Source: Nematopogon swammerdamellus (lineage: Eukaryota; Arthropoda; Insecta; Lepidoptera; Adelidae). Taken from it: DNA of 64,000 nt. A program made the position numbers and the translations under genes. The DNA lies in the NCBI GenBank assembly GCA_946902875.1, contig OX336349.1:21909891-21973890 (forward strand). Direction: 5' to 3'. The notes beneath the pieces are model-generated. The model saw nothing but the letters and a program-made list of their open reading frames with translations, was not told the DNA's origin and ran no database searches. Of the stretch, positions 31,364 through 41,125 are shown piece after piece (the first letter of the stretch is position 1; every line of letters starts with the position of its first letter).

Positions 31364-34219
31364 TTACCACTTCCCATTTTTCTGTGATTCAAGTAGGGCT
31401 CTTTTACATTTGTCCCGAAAGGTGCTCAGCCGTGTAAGTAGCTTTATGGGCGGTGGTATATTGTTCCAACACTTGGTCGCGGCGTACTTGAAGCTGCCTT
31501 CAAAGGACGCAAGGTGATGTTTCGGAACTACTAACAGGTATGGGCTGGCTCGAGTCGCGTGGTTGTGCCTATCTTTGAAAGTTACAAGTCTATCATATAA
31601 ATACTTGGGTTGCTGGCTATTTATAATTTTATGAAGCTGACACTGTAGATGCAGTATCCTGAGCGGTTTGGTCTTTAATACATTGTGCTCATTGAAATAA
31701 GGGGTCACGTGAGCTCTGTAAGGAATTTTATAGCAAAACCTTGCGCAAGAGTTTTGAACTTTTTGAACGACACGTTCCGTTCTGCTCAGGAGACTGGGGC
31801 CGTAAAGCGTATCTGCGTATGTTAGCTGAGACATCACTAATGCATTTACCACAAGCTCGCGTACCTTCTCAGATAAGTAGTTCCTAATGGTATAAAAGAT
31901 CTTAAGTCGGTAATAACAAGTTTTAACTTTCATTTTGATGTGTTCCTCGAATCTTAAATATTGATCGAATATAACTCCGAGATTCCGTGCATACTCTACT
32001 CTTTTAATAGGTGTGTCATTTAGTTTGACCTGGAATTGCTGCTTGGTTGCATTTTGTATTTGTTTTTTACTGCCAAGGATAATAAGGGTAGACTTTTCTG
32101 GATTAAGTAAGAGGTTATGTTTTGTGGACCAATTCAAAACATAGTCTAAATCGTTATTGATATGTTCTACAGCTGACGAGATAATTTCCGGCTTGCATGA
32201 GACCCAAAGTTGCGTGTCGTCTGCATACATATGGTACTTACACGTTTTTAAGCCATCGGGAAGATCTGCAGTGTACAAACTGTACAGGATTGGCGATAAA
32301 CAAGATCCCTGTGGCACTCCTCTGTCCGAGGCACTTGTGTCTGAGAGTCTAGTTTCTCCTTTCTGTCCTGTGCAGGATGTGTACTGCTGCCTACCCGTTA
32401 GAAAACTTCTGAACCACTTCGCCGCATGTTCTGATACTCCATAATGGATTAACTTTGATACCAGAATGTCTCGATTTAGGCAATCAAATGCTCTTGAAAA
32501 ATCTAGAAGAATTAATGCCGTACACTTTCCTTGATCTGATTCTGATAGAATATCGTCCTTAACGTGGAGTAAAGCAGTAGCGGTACTATGATTCGGGCGG
32601 AATCCTGATTGTAGGCTCGGTATGATATTTTTGCGGATCAGATATTCTGTTAGTTGTTGGTTCACAATCTTTTCTAAGATCTTGGATAGTATCGGGAGCA
32701 GACTAATTGGTCGTAGATCTTTATAGTCATTTACTATATTTTTTTTGGGAATTGGTTTCACTAGGGCTACTTTCCACATATCTGGAAATTCAGAGGTGGA
32801 TAACGAAGTGTTCACTATATGAGTTATTGGGTCTGCTATGTACGGGAGTACCATTTTTAGCATATTTGCCGTGATAGTATCGTGCCCACATGCATTGCTA
32901 GTAATTCTGTCGACGATTTTAAGTATTTGTCCTTGGTCTACAGCAGCAAAGTCAAAGCAGTCATCATACTTCTTATTGTTGTCATAGTAGTCTATTAAGT
33001 CATAGTCTGTAGTCGTGCTCCCTGGGACGTCTAAAAATTTTGCATTAATTATGTTTGGTTCATTTAAATGCTGCGGTATGTCTGCTTGATCTTGTTTTTG
33101 TGAAATTGTAGTACTTTTTAGGTTATTCCATAATTTCTTAGGTTCCTTTATGAAGCAGTTTACATTATAGTTATGATATGCTGTTTTTTCTAACCGAATA
33201 GTTGATGTTACGAGGTTTCGCAGGCTTTTGTAGTATTCTTTATGCGAATCTTTGTTAGTTTTGTTGGCCCTTATTAAGGCTTTATGTCTTAAATGCATCA
33301 TGAACTTAACGTTTGCGGTCAACCATGGTTTCGGGGTCGACTTGAAGAGTTTTGTCTGAATTGGGGCATGTTTGTCGAAAAGTGTAACAATATTAGTTTG
33401 TAGATATTTTACCATATTGCTCACTTCCGTAGTTGAATATAGTGACGACCAGTCGGTGCTCTCCAAGTCGTTGGTGAAAGAGTTCATGTCTATTCTAGCA
33501 GTGGCTCTGTAAGTAATGTATCTAGGTTGAGGTTTGGGTTTTTCAATTTTAAATTCGGCTATAATCATGCCGTGATCGCTCAAGTCCCTATTATGTCTAA
33601 TGATTAGTTTCTTTAATTTATTACAAGGAATGTCGCTGCATATATGGTCTATGAGTGTACTCGATTGATCGGTTACGCGTGTGGGTTCCTCTACAAATTG
33701 TGTAAAATTGATTACATCGATAAATGACTTCCATCTCTTTGTGTGTTCATGATCTGCTTCTAGTAAGTTTATGTTAATATCACCTAGTATAAATGTATAG
33801 GTGTGTCCAGCGAACGCAGCGAGCGATTCGCTAAGATCGTCGACGGCCGTGTCCACACTTACCCCATTTGGTCTGTATGCTGTACACAACGCGATTCGTA
33901 CCCCGCCAGTGGTCAGTTCGATCCACATTTGCTCTAATTGCCCTAATGGATGGGCTCGTACGCGAACTCTTATCCCGTTTCGTACCAAGAAGCCCACTCC
34001 TCCTCCGCGGGCATCATTAGCGCGAGGGGTGTGCTTGAGATAGTAACCGGGTACTGGACATGGTACTTCTCCTTGACGAAGCCAGGTTTCATTTAGCGCA
34101 AGGATATCCGGGCGCAGCTCGTCCATAGTGGCACATAATTCATCATTACCTGTAGCCAATGATCTCACATTTAAGAGTCCTAACTTTAAACCTTTTGTAC
34201 ATTTATTTATCGAATGCAT
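31364..34219 (-). CDS. LINE ORF2: APE endonuclease and reverse transcriptase, 951 aa
   Basis: One uninterrupted frame. Residues 12-225 form an APE-like endonuclease: GLLNVRSL (14-21), LNETWLR (42-48), GDININL (146-152) and LSDHGM (213-218), which supply the metal-binding Glu and the Asp/His residues. Residues about 480-760 are a reverse transcriptase: YKDLRPISLLPILSKILEK, QSGFRPNHSTA, motif A LLDFSRAFD (571-579), motif B RGVPQGSCLSP (633-643) and motif C MYADD (664-668). A thumb and C-terminal region follows to the stop. The enzyme would nick target DNA and reverse-transcribe the element RNA in place. The length is normal for CR1-type ORF2, with no stop or frameshift and all key residues present, so the copy may be recently active. 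Confidence 0.9.
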   Translation of the reverse strand: MHSINKCTKGLKLGLLNVRSLATGNDELCATMDELRPDILALNETWLRQGEVPCPVPGYYLKHTPRANDARGGGVGFLVRNGIRVRVRAHPLGQLEQMWIELTTGGVRIALCTAYRPNGVSVDTAVDDLSESLAAFAGHTYTFILGDININLLEADHEHTKRWKSFIDVINFTQFVEEPTRVTDQSSTLIDHICSDIPCNKLKKLIIRHNRDLSDHGMIIAEFKIEKPKPQPRYITYRATARIDMNSFTNDLESTDWSSLYSTTEVSNMVKYLQTNIVTLFDKHAPIQTKLFKSTPKPWLTANVKFMMHLRHKALIRANKTNKDSHKEYYKSLRNLVTSTIRLEKTAYHNYNVNCFIKEPKKLWNNLKSTTISQKQDQADIPQHLNEPNIINAKFLDVPGSTTTDYDLIDYYDNNKKYDDCFDFAAVDQGQILKIVDRITSNACGHDTITANMLKMVLPYIADPITHIVNTSLSTSEFPDMWKVALVKPIPKKNIVNDYKDLRPISLLPILSKILEKIVNQQLTEYLIRKNIIPSLQSGFRPNHSTATALLHVKDDILSESDQGKCTALILLDFSRAFDCLNRDILVSKLIHYGVSEHAAKWFRSFLTGRQQYTSCTGQKGETRLSDTSASDRGVPQGSCLSPILYSLYTADLPDGLKTCKYHMYADDTQLWVSCKPEIISSAVEHINNDLDYVLNWSTKHNLLLNPEKSTLIILGSKKQIQNATKQQFQVKLNDTPIKRVEYARNLGVIFDQYLRFEEHIKMKVKTCYYRLKIFYTIRNYLSEKVRELVVNALVMSQLTYADTLYGPSLLSRTERVVQKVQNSCARFCYKIPYRAHVTPYFNEHNVLKTKPLRILHLQCQLHKIINSQQPKYLYDRLVTFKDRHNHATRASPYLLVVPKHHLASFEGSFKYAATKCWNNIPPPIKLLTRLSTFRDKCKRALLESQKNGKW

Positions 34220-34800
34220 TTATATTTATATATATATATATTTTCCTTTTTAAGTTATAGTTATCCACCTTAAAACACAATATCCAATAAATAACAATTA
34301 ACAGGCTACATTCAGTACATTTGGTCACAGTGTTACTTCTCGGTTCACTTCTAGATTCTTTTATATATTGTTTATAATGATATCGCCACACGGCGGCGGC
34401 GGCGGCTGCGGTGGAGGCGACGACGAGAGGCCCCGCCGCCGACGGAGGCGGTCCTAGCTCATTCCTATTTGCACCTCTGCTTAGGGCGGCGGCGATGGCG
34501 CTGCTGGTCGCATCTAGTCTATGTGAATGGCTTTGAACATAGTTAACATATATTTTAGAATTGCTTCTTCCAATAAGTAATAATAGGTGCATTTGTTCTC
34601 GACAACTGCTTACACATAAACATAATTCTAAACAAATGGTGGCCAGGTAATATTTCGTATATGTGATGTATATATGATATATATATTTGTATGATATGGG
34701 TGCAAATGTTACTATAAAATAATGAATACTATATTTAATAACTTGCGTACTGCAAAGTGTGCCTATACTTTGATCGGAATGAGCATTAGCTTTATTAACA

Positions 34801-35874
34801 TTATGAGCTAATGATATTAACTGCTGTTTCTGTCGTCGACCGGTTTGCGGCGCCGTTGGCGAGGTCTGCCTCATTCTTGATCCGAAGTGTAGCGGCACCG
34901 TCATCTTTTTTAGCAAGGACGTTGCCTTGCCGAGTCCAAATATACTTGAAGGACCCCTTAAGCTGCAGCCTGGCTTTACGAAACAACTCCCTGTTGTCTC
35001 GTGTGAGGTGCTCGTTGATGTACACCTTGTGATCTGTCTTCGCACTGCTGACGCCGATGTCCCTCGATGAGAGCCCACGCCGCACTCTAGCTGCCTGCAG
35101 GAGCTGGTCTCGTACGACGCGGCGCGTCAGTCGCACGATGATCGTGCGCGGCGCCCGCTCGCTGCTCTCCCGCTCTTCAGCGCGGCGCGCTCCAGCTCGA
35201 GCCACCGACACGACGTCACGCGCCTCCAGCTCCACGCCAATCTTCTTGGCGACGACTCCAACGATGTGTTCTAACCGCTCCCCCTTCTCTTCCGGAACGC
35301 CGCTAATCGTGATGTCATTGAGTAGCGCCTCGCGGTCCCGCGCGGAGATCTCTGCCCGCAGCCCGACGACGGTGTGGCGCAGCGCGATGACCTCGTTCTG
35401 CTGACGCTCCACCTCCTCGAGACGGCCCTCGAAGCCGTCGAAGCGCTTGTTGGCGTCGTCCACCCTACCGTGGCACATCTCCACCGACTCCAGGATTTCA
35501 CGAAGCTCGCGCTTGATGTCTATGCAGTCTTCGCGTAGTCTGCGTATCTCTGCGGCAATCGTCCCGAAATCGCTGAACTCCGCCCTGAATCCCCTTATTT
35601 CCTCGGCTAGTGCTCTCAAGTCCTCCCCGGAGAAAGCTGTTGTGTTGTTAGCGGCTGCGCCGCCACGCACCGGAGTGAGAGTGTTGTCCCCGCGGGGCTT
35701 CTTCGCCGCCATGGGGCAGCCCGGACAGCTCCAGTTGTCGCGGCTCTTTTCCCTACGTATTTCCTCCCGAGTAAGATTCACGCAAGCTAAATGGAATTTC
35801 TTTTTGCAGTCTTTACATAATATGAATTCTTTCCCAGCGTCCAGTCGGCAGGCTTCACACTTCGACATGCTCAA
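34801..35874 (-). CDS. LINE ORF1: PHD-finger RNA-binding protein, 357 aa
   Basis: The protein starts MSMSKCEACRLDAGK. Cys6, Cys9, Cys20, Cys23, His28, Cys31, Cys50 and Cys53 form a C4HC3 PHD-like zinc finger, known in ORF1 of CR1-group LINEs. Residues 84-178 are heptad-rich and charged (EEIRGFRAEF, EGRLEEVERQ), a likely coiled coil for multimerisation. Residues about 185-255 (NDITISGVPE, RTIIVRLTRR) resemble the RRM-like domain of L1-type ORF1 proteins. Residues about 281-335 (DHKVYINEHLTRDNRELFRK) match the following C-terminal domain. It should coat the element RNA as a chaperone. It ends 581 bp before ORF2 on the same strand and has no frame breaks. Confidence 0.87.
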   Translation of the reverse strand: MSMSKCEACRLDAGKEFILCKDCKKKFHLACVNLTREEIRREKSRDNWSCPGCPMAAKKPRGDNTLTPVRGGAAANNTTAFSGEDLRALAEEIRGFRAEFSDFGTIAAEIRRLREDCIDIKRELREILESVEMCHGRVDDANKRFDGFEGRLEEVERQQNEVIALRHTVVGLRAEISARDREALLNDITISGVPEEKGERLEHIVGVVAKKIGVELEARDVVSVARAGARRAEERESSERAPRTIIVRLTRRVVRDQLLQAARVRRGLSSRDIGVSSAKTDHKVYINEHLTRDNRELFRKARLQLKGSFKYIWTRQGNVLAKKDDGAATLRIKNEADLANGAANRSTTETAVNIISS

Positions 35875-36338
35875 TAGATGGCGTTATTTCGCAATATTCG
35901 AGTTGAAATTCCGCACTTGTGGTTCTGTTCAACGGTTTACTTGGGGCACAGCTACTTTTCTTAACAGTTTCGTTGCGTGTGGGTAGATGGCGTTGGCGTA
36001 GAACTTATCTGTTAGGATTTACCACAGTAGTATGGTCACAGCTTTTTGAACGTAACTTGTCTCGGCAGTATGACCACAGCTTGCTGAACTTGATTTTTTT
36101 TTATATACCCTGCACTGTATTTTTATTTTTCACGATAAATCACAAACCCAATGCAATTAATAGGAGATAACACTTCCACATATACTTTTCACGTTATATT
36201 TTCTGGTGTAACTATTTAAAAGACACATCTACGACTTTTACAGTTCAAAATAATATTTAATTTTTTCTTGTCAAACTTGTGTTGTTCACTAATTCAGCGC
36301 CCTCTAGCGAAAAAAAACCTATCACCTATCTATGTATA

Positions 36339-36701
36339 CAAAACTCAACGTGAAGCGGGAACCAGGCAGTAGGCACGTTTACGACTAGCCAGGGAAAAAT
36401 AAGAAAAAAAAAAATCGGAGTCATTTGTTTTTTATGATATTGAACATTTTTAGGTACTACGACTGCAAATTTGCAAATATAATTGTTAAAATTTTTATAT
36501 GGAAGTCTAAATAACTCTGCTATTGATAACTATCCCAAATAAAACCAGAATGCCTGTAGTTTTACCACAAAAAATATTCTGTTAAATTTTTTCCTGAAAA
36601 AAGAATGACTCTGATTTTTTTTTCTTATTTTTCCCTGGGTCGTCATAAACTGGCGCGGTACTCCCTGGTTCTAGCTTGACGTTGAGTTTTGGGACACGTT
36701 G
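36339..36701. mobile_element. TA-flanked MITE with ~85-bp inverted ends
   Basis: CAAAACTCAACGTGAAGC at the left mirrors GCTTGACGTTGAGTTTTG at the right. Further in, CAGGGAAAAATAAGAAAAAA mirrors TTTTTTCTTATTTTTCCCTG. The right end reads TTTTGGGACACGTTGTA, ending like TGGGACACCCTGTA, the terminus of many mariner-type MITEs, next to a TA. The left terminus has lost the GTGTCCCA part. Internal sequence is non-coding. Confidence 0.7.
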
Positions 36702-36747
36702 TATATGTATATGTTTGCATGTATGTATGATATAGGTAGTCGTATTG

Positions 36748-36812
36748 TAAAAACTAAACAGGACAAATTCAAGCGTAGTGTACTACTACGAATGATGAAT
36801 AAAGAATAAAGA
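36748..36812 (+). repeat. LINE-like 3' tail fragment, second copy
   Basis: Nearly identical to 4653-4718: AAACAGGACAAATTCAAGCG, CGAATGATGAATAAAGAATA. Confidence 0.5.
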
Positions 36813-37620
36813 ATATAGTATAATGCCTGTAGTTCCGACGATTCCACTTTTCGGTTCAGTAAAAGTGTATGAAACATATACTTACGTATGGATAACTGAG
36901 AAGTCGGAGCTGAAAGGTTTTTATTTGATCATTTATTCAGAAGGCATTGTGTCCGGTCCAGTGGTGGGTAATATTACCTCCGTGGTGGCGGCGGCGGGTG
37001 GTGGTGGGAGGTGGTGGTGGGGACGACGAGGCGAGGCCGCGGCGCGCGGCGCGGCCCACTGCACATATACATTAGGTAGATAAACCGTGTTATGCCTACT
37101 GTGCACCTCTAAACAACTCAACACACCTCTGTCTTACTCGGTACGAGCCTACGGCTGAAGGAATGAAAGAAAATATGCAAATTTACTTTTAAAAAGCTTC
37201 ACCTGACCGCAAGTGGTATGGGACGAACCCGGCAAGGCAACCGACGACGACGCAACGGGGACAGCTTCCGCGGAGAATTATTATTTATTTTTTATTATTT
37301 TTTATCATTTTATTTTATTTGGAAAAACCAAAGATTTTGATTGCTCGTTAATATGGGGAATTTGCCCATATTAACTTCCAAAATACTCAAGAAAAACTAA
37401 CAGCTCTATCCATCTTACATAATATTATAATATATGAACTTACATAATATATGAACTTATAAAACTACAGCCGAAACAGCAGGTTTACACAATTGATTTT
37501 GACCAAAGGATGTTAGTGACATAATATTCTCTCTCTCCCATCGACGAGTGAAATAAGTAATAATAAGTTTGTCTCCGCTCTTAGGGGCGTGTGTGAGCCG
37601 TGAAGGCACTAGGCGGGCGG
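36813..37620. other. Reck intron 1: no gene recognised
   Basis: It contains a GGT/GGC-rich patch at 36980-37060 and AT-rich DNA. The short open frame at 36823-37083 only reflects the G-rich repeat. Confidence 0.4.
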
Positions 37621-37639
37621 TGCTCGGTGGGCGGTTCAG

Positions 37640-38140
37640 TGCGATGGTTCGGTGTGATGCATGCGTGCGGGGTGATGCATGGTGCGGTGCGATGCATGGT
37701 GCACCGCCGGGTGCGATGCATGGTGCAGTGCCGGGTGCGATGCACGCTGCGGTGCGATGCATGGTGCGGTGCGATGCATGGTGCAGTGCCGGGTGCGATG
37801 CACGCTGCGGTGCGATGCATGGTGCGGTGCGATGCATGGTGCAGTGCCGGGTGCGATGCACGCTGCGGTGCGATGCATGGTGCGGTGCGATGCACGGTGC
37901 GGTGCGATGCACGGTGCGGTGCGATGCACGGTGCGGTGCGATGCACGCTGCGGTGCGATGCACGCTGCGGTGCGATGCACGCTGCGGTGCGATGCACGCT
38001 GCGGTGCGATGCACGCTGCGGTGCGATGCACGCTGCGGTGCGATGCACGCTGCGGTGCGATGCACGCTGCGGTGCGATGCACGCTGCGGTGCGATGCACG
38101 GTGCGGTGCGATGCACGGTGCGGTGCGATGCATGGTGAGG
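37640..38140. repeat. 17-bp minisatellite with a 58-bp higher-order block
   Basis: The basic unit is GTGCGATGCACGCTGCG (17 bp), with variants GTGCGATGCATGGTGCG and GTGCAGTGCCGGGTGCG. The last variant recurs at 37723, 37781 and 37839, so three 58-bp higher-order units precede a plain 17-bp array. Since 17 is not a multiple of three, open frames pass through every register on both strands and are not genes. Confidence 0.92.
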
Positions 38141-38800
38141 TTCGGTTCCGGCACGCTATAGGTACACCAACTTTATTCTCGCGCATAGCGGAATCCCGAA
38201 CTGAGAAACTTCTCACACTCACCGTAGTAGATAAATTATGTAAAATTTCAAGGATGGCAGTTTTGTTTGATTGTGGCCCGGCGCGCGGCGGCAGCGACTC
38301 TACAATCGGTCAGCTGGCTATCCGTGTGGTGTGGCGCACGCGCGGCCTGTAGCCCTCGAACTGTTTGAGGTATCTTCTTGAAACGTGCAGTGATATATGT
38401 AGGTAGATATACTCGCTGAGTGTAACAAGGGAATGCTGCGGAAAGCGAACACTGAACAACGCGCGAGGTTGGAGACTTCACAAAGTACGTGCCTAAGTTA
38501 TTTGCAGCGAGTGTGCACTGCGCATTGTTGTCTGACCGTCTGAGGGCGGCTCGCAGGGCGGGCGGCACCTGCTGCGCCGCGCCGCGTCCGATCACAAGCG
38601 GGGCCGTCAGTCAGCTGCTATTAGTCGTACGTCGGAAATTGCCCGCGTCCGGCTCGCTATAATTACTTCTCCTTCTCACCCGCCTCCCCGCCGCTAGCTC
38701 GCGTCGCCTACCTACTGATAGTAGCGCTACCGAGCGCTACTATCGGCAGGCCTCACGCACTCTATGTACTTGCGCGCGCTAACTACCTACCGCCCGACGG
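38141..38800. other. Reck intron 1: no gene recognised; GC-rich
   Basis: CpG-rich sequence with open frames reflecting composition; no splice-bounded exon or repeat partner was seen. Confidence 0.35.
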
Positions 38801-38807
38801 GCCGCCG

Positions 38808-39067
38808 GCGGTCTATTTCAGTGAAAATTCGTCAGCCGCGCGAAGTATACATAGACGCTCGCCCAAGCAACTGCGGTCTATTTCAGTGGAAATTCGTCAG
38901 CCGCGCGAAGTATACATAGACGCTCGCCCACGCAACTGCGGTCTATTTCAGTGGAAATTCGTCAGCCGCGCGAAGTATACATAGACGCTCGCCCACGCAA
39001 CTGCGGTCTATTTCAGTGGAAATTCGTCAGCCGCGCGACGTATACATAGATGCTCGCCCACGCAACT
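38808..39067. repeat. 65-bp tandem array, 4 copies
   Basis: GCGGTCTATTTCAGTG starts units at 38808, 38873, 38938 and 39003. Each contains AATTCGTCAGCCGCGCGA and GTATACATAGA. Units differ at only a few sites (GTGAAAATT in the first, GCGACGTAT in the last). No variable spacers separate the units. Confidence 0.9.
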
Positions 39068-39101
39068 GCGCGCAGCTGCAAATCAATAACCACTTTACAC
39101 T

Positions 39102-39230
39102 CGATCGTTAAGGTACATTTTCGCACGCAGCGATTGGCGAGGTGAAACAGTAGGCTATTAAAGCCCGAAGGTAGGAACATTTTCTATGGAGTGATTTATC
39201 TGTTACGAAGTAACTATTAAGTAATCTGTG
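39102..39230 (+). repeat. ~129-bp conserved unit of unknown origin, plus-strand copy
   Basis: The unit runs from CGATCGTTAAGGTACATTTT to AACTATTAAGTAATCTGTG. The reverse complement at 53204-53332 matches at nearly all positions, although surrounding DNA differs. Two short inverted repeats, GGCTATTAAAGCC and GTTACGAAGTAAC, would fold into hairpins in RNA. I do not recognise it as tRNA, 5S, U-snRNA or any SINE I know. Confidence 0.6.
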
Positions 39231-40576
39231 CTATCGGTAAAAACCGTAAGCGGTTATATTCTTTTTGCTATCGGTAGCAATGAACCGACTGTTTTTTTAT
39301 TACGGCTGCAAATGAAATAAACTGTTGAGTAATTAGGGAGCCTATAAAATGTAACTGCACCACGTGCCTCCGCCGCTCCGGAGCGGAAGTGAGGTGTGGG
39401 TGTGTGTATAGGTGTGGGTGAAATAATTTAGTTTTGCATATGAGATCAGTTGGACGACATGCGATGCGCGCGGCGCGGCGGGGCGGCGGCGGCATAGATA
39501 AAATTAGCTCCGAAGGACATCGCATCCATATTATTAATAAAAAAAAAACCGAGGAGGCAGACCACGAACGCTATCGCCCTCGTTCGAAGCCCTCGTTATG
39601 ATGTTGAACGAACGGTGTTACTATTGAGGTAACTGTTGAGTGAGTCTCCGAAGGTGTATGGTGTTCAGGCGCACCGCGCACCGCCCGCCCGCCCCCGCCC
39701 CCGCCCGCCGCGCGCGCGCCGACTCTCGCCCCCTCCCCCCTAGTGATCTATCGCGCCTTATTTCTGTCCACATTCCTTTATTACTGTCGCTACGGTACCA
39801 ACTCTCCGCCGCGCCGCACCACCCCCTCCGCGCCGCGCCGCGCTCGCTCACTATAATAAAACGACCGCGCGCTGTACTCTGTAAGTGGACGCGACAGTCG
39901 AGGGGGGGATGTCTCCTCTTAATAAATTGACTCCTTTATTGTCTCGACTAACGATAGAGCGAGGAATTTCAATTTCGCTGGAAGTATTTATTAGTTTGAA
40001 CAGCTTTCACCGCCCGCCGCGCTGCCCCCGCGCCGCCCCCGCGTCGCACCGCCCCGCCCCGCTTCCGGACCGAGACGCCGACGACGACGACTCCTGATTT
40101 GAAGGACCTCATTATTCATTGATGAAAACTAGATGAGAATTCGAAATGAAATAAAAATGTAGGGAAGCGCAGACAGGTCGGTCGTATGGTCGTAACAGCT
40201 ATGAGAATAAATAGTCCGTGTCTTCCGTGATCCGTCCTAGTCAAAGAGATTAAAAGAGGGTGGGTTTAATGTCTTTGGTCCTAGTGTAGAGTCCCGCAGC
40301 CGCCGCATTATGCGAAGACTTGCCGCTTATGTATGGCGCAGGATGTCGACTAGTTCGCGCAGATGTGTGATTGGCTGCGGAGCTGTAGATGCGGACGTGC
40401 GACCGCAGGCAGAGTGGCCGCGAGCTACGGCGACGCGTAGTGCTTGATGATGAGGCGGTGTTCCCATACAGAGCGCCGCCCTTGTGCTCCGTCTATAGTT
40501 ATCTAGTGTTAGTGTGCTCGCTCGCACAGCAGCAGGGGTTAGAAGAAGTGCTGACGGTGTGTTTGTGTTGTTGCAG
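39231..40576. other. End of Reck intron 1: no other gene recognised
   Basis: GC-rich runs at 39660-39740, 39800-39860 and 40010-40090 alternate with AT-rich DNA. GCTATCGGTA is repeated at 39230 and 39268. The stretch ends in the polypyrimidine-like TGTTTGTGTTGTTGCAG acceptor of exon 2. Confidence 0.4.
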
Positions 40577-40632
40577 AGATGGTGTCGTGTTGCGTGAAGG
40601 CGGAGGGCTCCTGCCGCAGCGTCTGCGAGAAG
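40577..40632 (+). CDS. Reck: Reck exon 2: first four cysteines of CC motif 1
   Basis: A 56-nt exon bounded by TTGTTGCAG| and |GTCAGT. It starts with AG, which joins the G left by exon 1 to make Glu, then encodes MVSCCVKAEGSCRSVCEK and ends in phase 0. The pattern CC-x6-CRxxCEK is the signature opening of each N-terminal cysteine-knot (CC) motif in RECK (CC..CR..C). The continuation in exon 3 supplies the fifth cysteine and exon 4 the sixth. The acceptor, donor, phase and motif all agree, which makes this a strong call despite the small size. The protein acts at the cell surface, where RECK restrains metalloproteases and, in vertebrates, presents Wnt7. Confidence 0.88.
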
Positions 40633-40925
40633 GTCAGTTCCGGCGCTCGACTCCTATGTGCATACGTTAGTGGAAGGACTAGACGCACGTCTGTCCTAGA
40701 CCAAATCTGGCATGTTCTCAAAAAGGGTCGAATGCTCTACATAGATAACCGACGAGCATGTGAAGTGAGTTAGTCTTGGTGAGTGTGGTAGACGCTGCTG
40801 AGGTGTTGTTAGTGTCTGCTTAGGGTAGCCGCGCGCGGAGATCCCTTGTCTCTGCTTAGGTACTGCGGACACTATAGACTATTTGGAAATAGGCTTGCGG
40901 TTAAGTATGTATGAGTAGGTATCCT
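40633..40925. other. Start of Reck intron 2
   Basis: No further exon or repeat is recognised before the Helitron-like fragment. Confidence 0.4.
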
Positions 40926-40929
40926 TCCT

Positions 40930-41125
40930 TACCTATAATAAAATCCAACGTCTGCTTTCTGTCTGTCCGCTTATAACTCGAGAACCACTGAACCGATTTT
41001 AATAAAACAAAATTCTACGGATAGCTTGATTCTTCCCATCAACTATAGGCTACTTACTATCACGCTAAATAGCTTATGAGGTTAGCAGTGAAGTGAAATA
41101 TGAGAGCGGGCGGAGCCGCGGGCAC
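40930..41125 (+). mobile_element. Helitron-like (Lep1-type) fragment
   Basis: CTATAATAAAATCCAACGTC, TATAACTCGAGAACCACTGA and ACCGATTTTAATAAAA lead to GCGGGCGGAGCCGCGGGCAC, the subterminal hairpin region of Lep1-type elements. The terminal CTAG is not intact. Confidence 0.5.

Larger units (their letters stand above)
30919..36330 (-). mobile_element. CR1-like LINE, apparently full length with both ORFs intact
   Basis: On the minus strand the order is a 5' UTR of about 450 bp (36330-35875), ORF1 (35874-34801), a 581-bp spacer, ORF2 (34219-31364), a 3' UTR of about 440 bp and a terminal TTATTC repeat ending at 30919. The simple-repeat 3' end without poly-A, a PHD-type ORF1 and an APE-type endonuclease plus reverse transcriptase in ORF2 point to the CR1 group (CR1, L2, Daphne and relatives); I cannot fix the clade by eye. 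The exact 5' boundary is uncertain because a MITE sits next to it. Confidence 0.82.

Noticed and set aside
34203..35078. 291-codon minus-strand frame overlapping ORF1 and the LINE spacer
   Set aside because: It overlaps ORF1 in another frame and continues into non-conserved spacer; ORF1 has the domains.
37457..38352. Overlapping long frames on both strands rich in His/Ala or Cys/Arg
   Set aside because: All follow the 17-bp minisatellite, which contains no stop in any register.
38808..39067. CRISPR-like appearance of the 65-bp array
   Set aside because: Whole units repeat head to tail without variable spacers, and the genome is eukaryotic.
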